A DNA stretch of 64,000 nucleotides from Exiguobacterium sp. FSL W8-0210 (GCF_038006045.1 NZ_JBBOUK010000001.1:723001-787000), one strand, 5' to 3'; numbered from the stretch's first letter, positions 46,926 through 56,004 are shown. Notes: a model not told the origin generated them from the sequence alone. A program made the numbers and translations.

Positions 46926-48581
46926 ATGGCTAACCAACCATTTTCAAGCAAAAACCGTGCAGATGTCTATAATCGATTAACACGTGAAGAACTCGATCTA
47001 CTCGTCGTAGGTGGCGGTATCACAGGTGCGGGGATCGCCCTCGATGCAGCGTCACGCGGTATGAAGATTGGCCTCGTCGAAATGCAGGATTTCGCGTCCG
47101 GTACGTCTAGTCGTTCAACGAAATTAGTCCATGGTGGTCTACGTTATTTAAAACAATTCGAAGTTCAGATGGTCGCGGAAGTCGGTAAAGAACGTGCGAT
47201 CGTTTACGAAAACGGACCACACGTCACGACACCAGAGTGGATGTTGCTTCCGATGCATAAAGGCGGTACGTTCGGACCGTTCAGTACGTCAATCGGTCTT
47301 CGTGTTTATGACTTCTTAGCAGGTGTTAAACGTTCGGAATGGCGGACGATGTTATCTGCGAAAGAGACATTGGCAAAAGAACCACTCGTCAAACAACAAG
47401 GTCTTAAAGGTGGCGGTTACTACGTTGAGTACCGTACAGATGACGCCCGTCTAACAATCGAAGTCATGAAAGAAGCGGTTGAACACGGTGCACGCGTCGT
47501 CAATTATACAAAAGCGGAAGAAATCATCTACGATGCTGGAAAAGTCGTCGGCATGCGTGTGACGGACCTCTTGACAGGTGACGTACATGAAATCCGTGCG
47601 AAAAAAGTCGTCAACGCGACAGGTCCATGGGTTGATGAATTACGTGAAAAAGATGGCTCTAAAGTCGGGAAACAACTTCGTTTGACAAAAGGTGTCCACG
47701 TCGTCATCGATCAATCGAAATTCCCACTCAAACAAGCGGTCTACTTCGATACACCAGACGGTCGGATGATCTTCGCGATTCCACGTGATGGAAAAGCGTA
47801 CGTTGGTACGACAGATACGTTCTTCGATAAAGATACTGCACATCCGAAGTTCACAGTCGAAGACCAAGACTACGTCCTAGACGCGATTCACTACATGTTC
47901 CCAGAGGTTAAAGTGACAGCAGAAGACGTTGAATCAAGCTGGGCTGGTGTACGTCCATTGATTTATGAAGAAGGAAAAGATCCTTCTGAAATCTCTCGTA
48001 AAGATGAAGTATGGCAGTCTGAGTCAGGTCTCATTACGATTGCGGGTGGGAAATTGACTGGATACCGTAAAATGGGTGAGCACGTCGTTGATCTCGTCGC
48101 TAAACTCTTGAAAAAAGAAGAAAACGTCGCGTACGCACGTTGCTCGACGAAAAACATGCCAATGTCTGGTGGACACGTCGGCGGAGCAAAAGGATTTGCT
48201 GAATTCCTAAAAGCTCAAACAGCAACGAACGGTCTAACGACAGAAGAAGTTCAATTCCTAGCAAAACGCTACGGTTCGAACTTACCGAAAGTACTGGAAT
48301 ATGCAGCAGCATTCGATGCAGCAACGACAGCTCTTCCACGTTCTGTCTATGCACAACTCCACTACAGCATCGAACATGAAATGGTCGCTCGTCCGATCGA
48401 CTTCTTCATCCGTCGTACAGGTGCTGTCTTCTTTGACATCGCGTGGGCTCGTGCTCATAAAGATGCCGTCATCGAAGAAATGAAAACTGTCTTGAACTGG
48501 ACAGCAGAACAAACAGATGCTTATACGAAAGAACTCGATATCGAAATCGAAGATGCAGCACACGCGCTTGTAACAGAATAA
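46926..48581 (+). CDS. glpD: aerobic glycerol-3-phosphate dehydrogenase
   Basis: FAD-dependent, membrane-associated; oxidises glycerol-3-phosphate to dihydroxyacetone phosphate and feeds electrons to quinone. 551 residues. FAD motif [21 protein letters not shown], then [17 protein letters not shown] (family signature), and a C-terminal cap domain (about 400-550). AGGAGGA before ATG. Regulated by its own leader; ended by a terminator. Confidence 0.96.
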   Translation: MANQPFSSKNRADVYNRLTREELDLLVVGGGITGAGIALDAASRGMKIGLVEMQDFASGTSSRSTKLVHGGLRYLKQFEVQMVAEVGKERAIVYENGPHVTTPEWMLLPMHKGGTFGPFSTSIGLRVYDFLAGVKRSEWRTMLSAKETLAKEPLVKQQGLKGGGYYVEYRTDDARLTIEVMKEAVEHGARVVNYTKAEEIIYDAGKVVGMRVTDLLTGDVHEIRAKKVVNATGPWVDELREKDGSKVGKQLRLTKGVHVVIDQSKFPLKQAVYFDTPDGRMIFAIPRDGKAYVGTTDTFFDKDTAHPKFTVEDQDYVLDAIHYMFPEVKVTAEDVESSWAGVRPLIYEEGKDPSEISRKDEVWQSESGLITIAGGKLTGYRKMGEHVVDLVAKLLKKEENVAYARCSTKNMPMSGGHVGGAKGFAEFLKAQTATNGLTTEEVQFLAKRYGSNLPKVLEYAAAFDAATTALPRSVYAQLHYSIEHEMVARPIDFFIRRTGAVFFDIAWARAHKDAVIEEMKTVLNWTAEQTDAYTKELDIEIEDAAHALVTE

Positions 48582-48595
48582 GCGATGAACGCACT

Positions 48596-48632
48596 AAAGA
48601 ACCAAGATCAAAACGATCTTGGTTCTTTTTTT
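48596..48632 (+). terminator. terminator of glpD
   Basis: AAAGAACCAAGATC pairs with GATCTTGGTTCTTT around a five-base loop, followed by TTTT. Confidence 0.92.
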
Positions 48633-48727
48633 GAACATATTTGAATCGACCTGGGCGGAAAGATTGCAACTCTGTCTAGAGGCGACTATGCTTAATGTAT
48701 GAAACTGCACAAAAGGAGAGAACACTG

Positions 48728-49408
48728 ATGAAAGTAGAAGTATGGTCGGATTATGCATGTCCGTTTTGTTATATTGGGAAGCGTCGTTTAGAACAAGCAA
48801 TTGCGAACGAAAAGTTGGATATTGAGGTCGAATTCAAAAGCTTTGAACTTGACCCAGATGCACCAGCAGTGCCGACGCAAGGGTTATACGAAATTCTTGC
48901 TTCGAAATATGGGACGACTCTCGAACAAGCACGGAATATGTCGCAAGGTGTCGTTGATACGGCACGTCAGGAAGGCTTGCACTACGAGATGGATCGTGTC
49001 ATCCCAGCCAATACATTCGAGGCTCATCGCCTGACTCAATTTGCAAAAAAACATGGTAAGATGAATGCAGTATCGGAAGCTTTGTTCACAGCTTATTTCA
49101 TGAATGGAGAAGATTTGAATGACCCAACCATTCTGACGCGGATCGCAGTAGAAGCAGGACTTGCTGAAGCAGATGTCACAGCGTTTCTCGCATCAAAAGA
49201 ACTGGCGACAGATGTTCGAGAAGAAGAGGCGATGGCACAACAACTTGGTGTTCGTGGTGTACCGTTCTTCGTCTTCGACCGAAAATATGCTATTTCCGGC
49301 GCACAACCAGTAGAAGCATTCGAACAAGTCTTCGCGAAGATCCGCCAGGAACAAACACTTGAAATCATCGCTGAAGGTGATGCGTGTGGTGTCGACGGCT
49401 GTAACTGA
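48728..49408 (+). CDS. DsbA-family (FrnE-like) thioredoxin-fold protein
   Basis: 226 residues, no signal peptide, so cytoplasmic. Catalytic CPFC in VWSDYACPFCYIGKRRLE, the cis-Pro region in GVRGVPFFVFDRKYAISGAQ, and a helical insert between. A C-terminal CGVDGC pair is seen in many Bacillales members. Related to polyketide isomerase FrnE and 2-hydroxychromene-carboxylate isomerases; a thiol redox or stress role is likely but unproven. Start at 48728 after AAAAGGAG. Confidence 0.87.
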   Translation: MKVEVWSDYACPFCYIGKRRLEQAIANEKLDIEVEFKSFELDPDAPAVPTQGLYEILASKYGTTLEQARNMSQGVVDTARQEGLHYEMDRVIPANTFEAHRLTQFAKKHGKMNAVSEALFTAYFMNGEDLNDPTILTRIAVEAGLAEADVTAFLASKELATDVREEEAMAQQLGVRGVPFFVFDRKYAISGAQPVEAFEQVFAKIRQEQTLEIIAEGDACGVDGCN

Positions 49409-49447
49409 TCACATTATGATTCCATCACAAAGGAGCACGAAACCCTT

Positions 49448-50437
49448 ATGAAATTCATCTTCCATCCTGAGATTCGCGACGCGCGAATCAATCTCGCTGT
49501 CGAAGAATTCATCTTGAACAACCTGAACGTCAATGAAGAAGACTATTTCTTGTTTTATATCAACGGTCCATCCATCATCGTCGGAAAAAACCAGAACACG
49601 AATGAAGAAGTTAATTTGAAGTATGTCGAGGAAAACGGCATCCACGTCGTCCGTCGTCTTTCCGGCGGTGGCGCTGTGTATCATGACGAAGGAAACTTGA
49701 ACTTCAGTTTCTTGACGAAAGATGACGGTGATTCGTTCAACAACTATAAAAAGTTCACGGAGCCGGTCGTGCAAGCGCTGCATAAACTCGGTGTCGAAGC
49801 GGAGTTATCTGGACGAAACGATATTCATGTCGGAAGCCGGAAAATCAGCGGGAATGCCCAGTTCACGACAAAAGGACGGATGTTTAGTCATGGTACGCTG
49901 ATGCTCGATTCGAACATCGAAGAAGTCGTCAATGCGCTTGTCGTCAGTGAAGAGAAGATGCGTTCCAAAGGCATTAAATCGGTTCGGAGCCGTGTCGCGA
50001 ACATCTCGGAATTCCTGACAGAACCGTTGACGATGGAACAATTCGTCGATCATCTCCTTGCCTCGATCTATGAAGGGAAAGAGATTGAACGGTATATCTT
50101 AACTGAAGAAGACTGGGATAAAGTACGTGCCATCTCGGCAGAACGTTATGGCAACTGGGAATGGAATTTCGGAAAATCACCGAAATTCGATGTTATTCAA
50201 AAAAAACGTTTCCCGATTGGAACGATTGACTTCCGATTGAATGTCAAAAAAGGCATCATTGAAGAAGCGAAGATTTACGGTGACTTCTTTGGCGTCGAGG
50301 ACGCGGAAGAAATCGCACGGGCGCTTGAAGGTACACGTTATGATCGCGCGTCTCTTCGCGAAGTGCTCGGTCGGTACGAATTGAAAAAATATTTCGGCGC
50401 CGTCGAACTTGATGAGGTGCTAGACGTTTTAGCGTAA
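49448..50437 (+). CDS. lplJ: lipoate-protein ligase
   Basis: Activates free lipoate with ATP and attaches it to lipoyl domains. 329 residues: large domain with VVRRLSGGGAVYHDEGNLNFSF and the lysine in GSRKISGNAQF, and a C-terminal accessory domain (about 245-329, DFRLNVKKGIIEEAKIYGDFF). AAAGGAG ribosome site. LplA/LplJ type, not the LipM/LipL octanoyltransferases. Confidence 0.93.
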   Translation: MKFIFHPEIRDARINLAVEEFILNNLNVNEEDYFLFYINGPSIIVGKNQNTNEEVNLKYVEENGIHVVRRLSGGGAVYHDEGNLNFSFLTKDDGDSFNNYKKFTEPVVQALHKLGVEAELSGRNDIHVGSRKISGNAQFTTKGRMFSHGTLMLDSNIEEVVNALVVSEEKMRSKGIKSVRSRVANISEFLTEPLTMEQFVDHLLASIYEGKEIERYILTEEDWDKVRAISAERYGNWEWNFGKSPKFDVIQKKRFPIGTIDFRLNVKKGIIEEAKIYGDFFGVEDAEEIARALEGTRYDRASLREVLGRYELKKYFGAVELDEVLDVLA

Positions 50438-50451
50438 GTCTTTATGGGAAA
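50426..50451 (+). promoter_or_regulatory. sigma-B-like promoter of the SDR gene
   Basis: GTTTTA (50426-50431), a 14-base spacer and GGGAAA (50446-50451) resemble GTTTAA-N14-GGGWAW. It overlaps the end of lplJ and the left arm of the hairpin that follows. Confidence 0.5.
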
Positions 50452-50486
50452 ACTCCTTCTATCAACAGCATAGGGGGAGTTTTTTT
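50449..50486 (+). terminator. lplJ terminator whose 3' arm is the next ribosome site
   Basis: AAAACTCC (50449-50456) pairs with GGGGAGTTTT, followed by T. The GGGGGAG of the 3' arm (50473-50479) lies eight bases before the SDR start codon and is its only ribosome site. Confidence 0.7.
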
Positions 50487-50487
50487 C

Positions 50488-51375
50488 ATGGGCTATAATA
50501 AAGATAACTTTTTAGAAGGTTCGTTGACGGACTTTATCGATTTTGAACAGATTTCAAAACAATTACCGAAGACGGAGGACGAACAACCGTTACCTTATTA
50601 TGAGCGTGATGATTATAAGGCAGCAGGTAAGCTTGAAGGAAAGGTCGCAATCGTCACAGGCGGCAATTCTGGAATCGGTCGTGCTGTCTCGATTGCTTAT
50701 GTCCGTGAAGGGGCAAAGGTTGTCATTGCTTTCTATGGCGATCAAGAGGGAGCAGAAGAAACGAAAGCGCGTCTTGAAGAATTAGGAGGCGAAGTCCTAC
50801 TTTCTAAAGGAGATATTGGGGACGCAGACTACTGTGAAACACTTGTTCAAAAAACGATCGACCATTTCGGTCGCTTAGATATCGTCGTCAACAATGCAAG
50901 TATGCAAAAACCAGAAGATAGTCTGAAGGATATCACGGATGAGTCGATGGAGAAGACGTTTAAGACAAATATCTTCGGAATGATGCGCCTTGCCCGTGCT
51001 GCTTTACCGCACCTTTCACTTGGTTCTGCCATCATCAATACGACATCTTCGACAGCATACGAGGGGAACGCATTATTGATCGACTACTCCGCTACTAAAG
51101 GAGCAATCGTTAGCTTCACGCGGAGTCTTTCAATGAATCTGGCAAAAGAGGGCATTCGTGTCAACGCCGTCGCGCCTGGTCCGATTTGGACACCACTCAT
51201 CACGGAGACGTTCCCGGATGAATCAGTCAAGACGTTCGGTAAGAATACACCGATGGATCGTCCAGGGCAACCGGCCGAGATGGCATCTGCTTATGTCTTC
51301 CTCGCCTGTAACGATTCAAGTTATATGACAGGACAGGTCCTTCACTTAAATGGTGGTGTCATCGTTAACGGTTAA
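50488..51375 (+). CDS. SDR-family oxidoreductase (YhxC/YhxD or GSP39-like)
   Basis: 295 residues. NAD(P)-binding TGGNSGIGRAVSIAYVREGA, catalytic Ser in INTTSSTAYEG and YSATKGA (Tyr and Lys), and PGPIWTPL after them. A 45-residue N-terminal extension (with PLPYYERDDYKAAGKL) is typical of the general-stress SDR group. Substrate unknown. The sigma-B-like promoter fits a stress role. Starts at 50488. Confidence 0.88.
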   Translation: MGYNKDNFLEGSLTDFIDFEQISKQLPKTEDEQPLPYYERDDYKAAGKLEGKVAIVTGGNSGIGRAVSIAYVREGAKVVIAFYGDQEGAEETKARLEELGGEVLLSKGDIGDADYCETLVQKTIDHFGRLDIVVNNASMQKPEDSLKDITDESMEKTFKTNIFGMMRLARAALPHLSLGSAIINTTSSTAYEGNALLIDYSATKGAIVSFTRSLSMNLAKEGIRVNAVAPGPIWTPLITETFPDESVKTFGKNTPMDRPGQPAEMASAYVFLACNDSSYMTGQVLHLNGGVIVNG

Positions 51376-51387
51376 AAAGAAACTCGG

Positions 51388-51401
51388 TGAAAACGTTTCC
51401 A
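51388..51401 (+). promoter_or_regulatory. cre site upstream of lcfB
   Basis: TGAAAACGTTTCCA fits the CcpA consensus TGWAARCGYTWNCW at all positions. It lies 13 bases after the SDR stop codon and about 100 bases before lcfB. Confidence 0.7.
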
Positions 51402-51415
51402 AAAAGTGTTACACT

Positions 51416-51454
51416 ATCCATACGGTCGCTTTTGACTACGTATGGATTTTTTTT
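51416..51454 (+). terminator. terminator between the SDR gene and lcfB
   Basis: ATCCATACG (51416-51424) pairs with CGTATGGAT (51439-51447), followed by seven T. It may end SDR transcripts; the inner TTGACT (51432-51437) may be the -35 of lcfB. Confidence 0.8.
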
Positions 51455-51460
51455 ATGTAA

Positions 51461-51478
51461 AAAATGAATAGTCATTCA
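51461..51478 (+). promoter_or_regulatory. FadR-type operator before lcfB
   Basis: AAAATGAATAGTCATTCA matches 16 of 18 positions of the Bacillus FadR (YsiA) consensus TGAATGAMTANTCATTCA; only the first two bases differ. It lies 21 bases before the start codon, where a repressor would block early transcription. Confidence 0.7.
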
Positions 51479-51499
51479 TTCGAAAGGGGAATTTTGCTC

Positions 51500-53047
51500 A
51501 TGCTTGGATTGATTCAATCCGTCGAAGAAACCGCTCGAACACATCCGGACTCAACCGCGTATGTGTTTGAGGACACGCAAGTCAGCTATCGTGAGTTCGT
51601 CGAGAAGTTTCACCGGGCAGCCGGTGCGCTTGAAGCGAACGGAATCCGAAAAGGCGATCATGTCGCGCTGATCTTAGGGAATAGCCCAGCATTCCTAGTG
51701 GCATATTACGCCATCATGAAACAAGGGGCAATCGCGATTCCAATCAACCCTACATATACACCGGATGAGATCGGGTATATCCTGATGAACGGTGATGTGA
51801 AGGGGATTTTAGGCATTGCTCCGCTTGTTGAAGCTGCAAAAGATCGTCTCGTTCATTTACCGAACCTCAGGATTGTCGTCTCTGTTCCCTATGCGGATCA
51901 AGAAGGACCAAACGAAACACATCAACAAGTGACGTTCATCACGCTCGATCGCTGGCTCGAAATCGAACATCCATTGACAGACGTGACGAATGAACTGGAT
52001 GACATCGCCGTCATTCTCTATACGAGTGGGACGACAGGAAAACCAAAAGGTGCGATGTTATCGCATCGTAATCTGACGTCGAATGCGCGCTCGATCGGAG
52101 ATTATCTACACGTATCAAGTAAAGACCGGACACTTGCCGTATTACCAATGTTCCATGTCTTTTGTTTGACAGTCGTGATCAATGCTTCGCTCGCACATGG
52201 AGCCTCAATCATCATTGCTTCACGTTTTTCACCACAAGAGACGTTTGAATTATCGAAAAAAGAACAGGTGACGATTTTTGCAGGCGTGCCAACGATGTAT
52301 AATTTCTTACTCCAAACCGTGAAGGCCCATCCGGAATACGCGACCTATTTTGAGTCAACCCGTCTATTCGTATCAGGAGGAGCGAGTCTTCCAGTACCAC
52401 TCCTTGAAGCGTTTGATCAGACATTCCAGTGTCATATCCTCGAAGGATACGGTTTATCGGAAGCATCGCCTGTCACTTGTTTCAATCCGGTCGATGGTGT
52501 TCAGAAACCAGGCTCGATCGGTACATCGATCGTCGATGTTGAAAACAAAGTTGTCGATGAACTCGGACAGGAATTACCAGATGGTCAGGTCGGAGAATTG
52601 ATTGTTCGTGGACCAAACGTCATGACGGGTTATTACAAGATGCCAGAAGAGTCGCAAGCGACGTTACGCGATGGCTGGTTATATACGGGTGATTTGGCTC
52701 GTCGTGATGAAGATGGTTATTTCTATATCGTCGATCGCAAAAAAGATATGATCATCGTCGGTGGCTATAACGTCTACCCACGTGAGGTCGAAGAAGTGCT
52801 CTATCAGCATCCAAATATCATTGAAGCCGCTGTTATCGGCATACCGGACGAGGAGATGGGCGAAGCTGTCAAAGCATTCGTCGTTGTCCGTGAGACGATG
52901 ACAGAAGAGGAAACACAGGCGTTCTGTGCTACATCACTCGCAAAATATAAATGTCCGACACAGATTGAGTTCATCGATCAATTACCTCGTAATACGACCG
53001 GAAAGATTTTACGGACCGTATTGAAGAAACAACCGACGAATTCATGA
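51500..53047 (+). CDS. lcfB: long-chain fatty-acid-CoA ligase
   Basis: Activates fatty acids to acyl-CoA with ATP. 515 residues, closely like LcfB (YhfL) of B. subtilis. AMP-binding motif ILYTSGTTGKPKGAMLSH, LEGYGLSEASPVTCFNP, WLYTGDLARRDEDGYFYIVDRKKDMI, and the adenylate Lys in RNTTGKILRTVLK. Start at 51500 from AAAGGGG; an ATG at 51464 lies within the FadR-type operator region and is rejected. Confidence 0.93.
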   Translation: MLGLIQSVEETARTHPDSTAYVFEDTQVSYREFVEKFHRAAGALEANGIRKGDHVALILGNSPAFLVAYYAIMKQGAIAIPINPTYTPDEIGYILMNGDVKGILGIAPLVEAAKDRLVHLPNLRIVVSVPYADQEGPNETHQQVTFITLDRWLEIEHPLTDVTNELDDIAVILYTSGTTGKPKGAMLSHRNLTSNARSIGDYLHVSSKDRTLAVLPMFHVFCLTVVINASLAHGASIIIASRFSPQETFELSKKEQVTIFAGVPTMYNFLLQTVKAHPEYATYFESTRLFVSGGASLPVPLLEAFDQTFQCHILEGYGLSEASPVTCFNPVDGVQKPGSIGTSIVDVENKVVDELGQELPDGQVGELIVRGPNVMTGYYKMPEESQATLRDGWLYTGDLARRDEDGYFYIVDRKKDMIIVGGYNVYPREVEEVLYQHPNIIEAAVIGIPDEEMGEAVKAFVVVRETMTEEETQAFCATSLAKYKCPTQIEFIDQLPRNTTGKILRTVLKKQPTNS

Positions 53048-53052
53048 GTGTT

Positions 53053-53085
53053 TCAAGAACTTCAGGTTTCTGAAGTTCTTTTTCT
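53053..53085 (+). terminator. terminator of lcfB
   Basis: AAGAACTTCAG pairs with CTGAAGTTCTT around GTTT, followed by TTTCT. Confidence 0.9.
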
Positions 53086-53113
53086 GTGCATAGACAAGAA
53101 GGAGGGGATACGA

Positions 53114-53548
53114 ATGAATATCGCATTGATCGCACATGATGAAAAAAAAGATGAGATGATGGGGTTTACACGAGCTTATGCTGCATTCTTCAAAAAAAAT
53201 ACATTGTATGCGACAGGAACGACCGGGCAACGGATCATGGAAGCGACAGATTTACATGTCCATCGCTGTAAATCTGGACCACTCGGCGGTGATCAAGAAA
53301 TCGGAGCACTCGTGGCTCAAGGAAATATCGATATCGTGATTTTTTTACGCGATCCGCTAACGGCGCAACCGCATGAACCGGACGTCTCCGCACTCATTCG
53401 ATTATGCGATGTGTACGATCTGCCGCTCGCAACGAATGTCGGAACTGCCGAAATTTTAATCAATGGACTCGAACAAGGACAATTCGATTGGAAGGAAATC
53501 ATTCGAAAACGTCATGAACTAGAACAAAAAAAGTTTTTAGATGATTAA
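53114..53548 (+). CDS. mgsA: methylglyoxal synthase
   Basis: Converts dihydroxyacetone phosphate to methylglyoxal and phosphate, a bypass when sugar phosphates build up. 144 residues. [28 protein letters not shown], catalytic Asp in [15 protein letters not shown] and [11 protein letters not shown] are all present. Start at 53114 after AAGGAGGGG. A logical partner of glpD, which makes its substrate, although 5 kb away. Confidence 0.94.
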   Translation: MNIALIAHDEKKDEMMGFTRAYAAFFKKNTLYATGTTGQRIMEATDLHVHRCKSGPLGGDQEIGALVAQGNIDIVIFLRDPLTAQPHEPDVSALIRLCDVYDLPLATNVGTAEILINGLEQGQFDWKEIIRKRHELEQKKFLDD

Positions 53549-53553
53549 TTTTG

Positions 53554-53568
53554 TGAGAACGCTTCTCA
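53554..53568 (+). promoter_or_regulatory. inverted repeat over the microprotein -35
   Basis: TGAGAA-CGC-TTCTCA; six-base arms are perfect. The right arm TTCTCA (53563-53568) is also the best -35, 17 bases before TATAGT (53586-53591). Loosely like a Fur-family operator. Confidence 0.45.
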
Positions 53569-53602
53569 TTTTCGTTTGAGCATGCTATAGTCAGTTTGAG
53601 GA

Positions 53603-53617
53603 TGATACTGATTATCA
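53603..53617 (+). promoter_or_regulatory. Fur-like box at the microprotein transcription start
   Basis: TGATACTGATTATCA fits the 7-1-7 Fur motif TGATAATNATTATCA except for one base. It lies 11 bases after the -10, so a bound repressor would block transcription start. Confidence 0.6.
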
Positions 53618-53644
53618 ATTGCGAGGGAAAAGGTGGCGAAGAAA

Positions 53645-53800
53645 ATGGAGATTCTATTAATGACGGGTGTAACAGTATTGCTAGGAGGCGGCGTTGGATT
53701 TTTGACGCACGTCGTGAAAATGGAACGACGTCAACAGGTGGCACCTGCGACTTCAAAGAACGAGCAAGTAGCGTATCCAGCGCTCCGTCTCGTCAAATAA
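53645..53800 (+). CDS. 51-residue membrane microprotein of unknown function
   Basis: A short gene between mgsA and cssR. AAGGTGG lies seven to eight bases before ATG; promoter TTCTCA-17-TATAGT and a Fur-like box are upstream, and a perfect terminator follows at 53820. The protein has one glycine-rich membrane helix (about 4-23, GVTVLLGGGVGFLTHVV) and then a basic, extended tail (KMERRQQVAP...ALRLVK). No family is recognised. If the box is real, it is an iron-repressed membrane peptide, perhaps a partner of a transporter or enzyme. Confidence 0.65.
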   Translation: MEILLMTGVTVLLGGGVGFLTHVVKMERRQQVAPATSKNEQVAYPALRLVK

Positions 53801-53819
53801 TAGAAAATTTATGACTTCG

Positions 53820-53852
53820 CCTTTCTTTTCTTTTGAAAAGAAAGGTTTTTTT
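53820..53852 (+). terminator. terminator after the microprotein gene
   Basis: CCTTTCTTTTC pairs with GAAAAGAAAGG around a four-base loop, followed by seven T. Confidence 0.92.
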
Positions 53853-53934
53853 GAATTATTATCCACTCTCCCATAATTTTGCGGAATTCCTTTGATACAC
53901 TGAAACAAAGCACATTAGTCGAGGAGTGAGAGCT

Positions 53935-54597
53935 ATGCATACAATCTATTTGGTTGATGATGAAGTGAACTTGAATCGTGTACTCGTAAAGTACTTGGAA
54001 CAAGAAGGTTGGCAGGTTAAATCGTTTACATCTGGTGAGGCAGCTGCTTCTGCGATCGTAGAGAAGCCAGATTTGTGGGTTTTAGATATCATGCTACCGG
54101 ATATGGATGGTTTTCAATTGATTAAGCGAATTAAGGCACATGATGAAACGACACCCGTCATTTTCATCTCGGCGCGTGATGAGGATATCGATAAGATCAT
54201 TGGTCTTGAGATGGGATCGGACGATTATATTGCGAAGCCGTTCCTTCCGCGCGAACTGGTCATTCGTGTCAAAAAAATCTTAGCACGTACGTATGCGACA
54301 CCGAAAAGTAGCGTCATTCAATACGGCGATTATATGATTTATCCTGAGAAACGAATTATCGAGGAGAACGGTCAAGAAATTGATCTAACCTCAAAAGAGT
54401 ACGATCTACTGATTTTATTTGCGACACAAATCGGGACGCCGATGTCTCGCGAGCAGATTCTCGTCAGTGTCTGGGGTGACGATTATTTCGGATCGGATCG
54501 CGTCGTCGATGATCTTGTCCGTCGTGTCCGTAAGAAATTAACGAAACTGGAACTCGAAACAATCTATGGTATTGGCTATCGCTTGGTGTCTGCATGA
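53935..54597 (+). CDS. cssR: secretion-stress response regulator CssR
   Basis: OmpR-type regulator, 220 residues: receiver (1-120) with phosphoacceptor Asp51 in LWVLDIMLPDMDGF, Lys in YIAKPFLPRE, and winged helix (about 130-220) with LTSKEYDLLILF and VWGDDYFGSDRVVDDLVRRVRKKL. The match to B. subtilis CssR is strong. In Bacillus it induces quality-control proteases (htrA, htrB) upon misfolded secreted protein; none is in the window. Start at 53935 from GAGGAGTGA. Overlaps cssS by ATGA. Confidence 0.9.
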   Translation: MHTIYLVDDEVNLNRVLVKYLEQEGWQVKSFTSGEAAASAIVEKPDLWVLDIMLPDMDGFQLIKRIKAHDETTPVIFISARDEDIDKIIGLEMGSDDYIAKPFLPRELVIRVKKILARTYATPKSSVIQYGDYMIYPEKRIIEENGQEIDLTSKEYDLLILFATQIGTPMSREQILVSVWGDDYFGSDRVVDDLVRRVRKKLTKLELETIYGIGYRLVSA

Positions 54598-55976
54598 AAA
54601 ATCGTAGTCTCGGATTTCAGATTTGGGCGATGTTTCTGCTCGTCATCGTCACATTATCTGCAGTCATTCTCCTTGTCATCCGCTCATCGATCGGAAATTT
54701 CATCGATGAACAGGTCTATTCGACGCTTGAGAATAGTGAGGTCTTCTTCTCGAAGGATGCCTCTGTCATCGAGATGCTACAAGATAATCCGATTGAATTC
54801 GATCGTCGGAAACAAGAATCTCGATCAGTTAATATCCTATTGCTATCTAAGAACGGAAAACTTTATTACGGTGGGGCACCGCAACAACTGATCAATCAGA
54901 TGTACCGTGATGCAATTGATCAAAAAACAGTTACGGCAAAGTATACAACGCGTCTTGATAAAGAAGATGTATACTACAGTATTCGAAAAATCGAGGATAG
55001 TGGTGAAACGTACTATCGTGTCTCCTATGTTTGGGATGCGTATCGACAAGAACTGATTACGCAGTTATTCTCGAAAATCGGATTCGTCGTCATCATTGGA
55101 AGTATCTTTACGCTATTCATTGCCTTTTGGTTAGCGCGACGGTTGACACAACCACTCGTCGAAATCGAGGGAGCGGTCGGGAAGATCGCGGCTCAGAAAT
55201 GGGATACACCACTTCCACTTGATCGCGGGGATGAAATCGGACGACTCGCACGATCCGTTGATGCGATGCGGATGGATCTTGAAAAACAAGATAAGGCACA
55301 AAAATCATTACTTCAAAACATCTCCCATGATTTGAAGACACCGATCATGGTCATCCGAAGTTATGCTCAATCCATCTCAGACGGGATTTATCCGGATGGT
55401 GATTTGACCGGATCCGTATCCGTCATTGATGAAGAAGCGGAGCGGTTGGAGAAAAAAGTCGCAGCTCTACTTTATGTCACGAAGCTCGACTATTTCGAGC
55501 TCGATCGTTCAACGTGGGACAATGTTGACATCGACCGGATGGTGCATCTGTTGAAAAATCGCTTTTCTGGGACGAAGTCACTTGAATGGCATGTTAGTGG
55601 AGAAGCGGGAATCGTTCTTGGTGAAGGAGAGCAGTTACGTGTTGCGCTCGAAAATGTCATGGACAATGCGATTCGTTATGCCGAAACACGAATCGATATC
55701 CGATTGTCCGGAACAGCGGATCAGGTGCATATCGAAATCGAAAATGACGGACCACCGCTTGACGGCTCCTCGCCACTGTTCCATCAATTCTCACGTGGCA
55801 AGGAAGGAAAGTTTGGGCTTGGTCTCTATATCGTCAAACGGATCGTTGAGCGTCATGATGGAACGGTCGCAATCGAAAACCGTTCTGCGGGAAATGGAGT
55901 TGGAAAAGTTTGTGTGATTTTTAATTTCCCACGTCATTTTATTGAGCAAGAGGAAAAAAAACCAAAAGAATTTTAA
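54594..55976 (+). CDS. cssS: secretion-stress sensor kinase CssS
   Basis: Membrane histidine kinase, 460 residues: helix 1 (about 9-30), an extracellular sensor (31-160), helix 2 (about 162-182), HAMP (183-235), phosphoacceptor His245 in LLQNISHDLKTPIMVIRSYAQS, N box LENVMDNAIRYAE, and G box KFGLGLYIVKRIVERHDG. Partner of CssR by overlap and order. The terminator overlaps its stop codon. Confidence 0.9.
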   Translation: MKNRSLGFQIWAMFLLVIVTLSAVILLVIRSSIGNFIDEQVYSTLENSEVFFSKDASVIEMLQDNPIEFDRRKQESRSVNILLLSKNGKLYYGGAPQQLINQMYRDAIDQKTVTAKYTTRLDKEDVYYSIRKIEDSGETYYRVSYVWDAYRQELITQLFSKIGFVVIIGSIFTLFIAFWLARRLTQPLVEIEGAVGKIAAQKWDTPLPLDRGDEIGRLARSVDAMRMDLEKQDKAQKSLLQNISHDLKTPIMVIRSYAQSISDGIYPDGDLTGSVSVIDEEAERLEKKVAALLYVTKLDYFELDRSTWDNVDIDRMVHLLKNRFSGTKSLEWHVSGEAGIVLGEGEQLRVALENVMDNAIRYAETRIDIRLSGTADQVHIEIENDGPPLDGSSPLFHQFSRGKEGKFGLGLYIVKRIVERHDGTVAIENRSAGNGVGKVCVIFNFPRHFIEQEEKKPKEF

Positions 55977-56004
55977 AAACGGGATCTTTGGATCTCGTTT
56001 TTTT
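55976..56004 (+). terminator. terminator of cssRS
   Basis: AACGGGATC and GATCTCGTT pair (one mismatch/G-T) around TTTG, followed by TTTTT. Confidence 0.82.

Noticed and set aside
53596-53814. 72-codon frame overlapping the 51-residue microprotein
   Set aside because: It would start inside the Fur-like box region without a ribosome site; the 53645 frame has the site, promoter spacing and hydrophobic helix.
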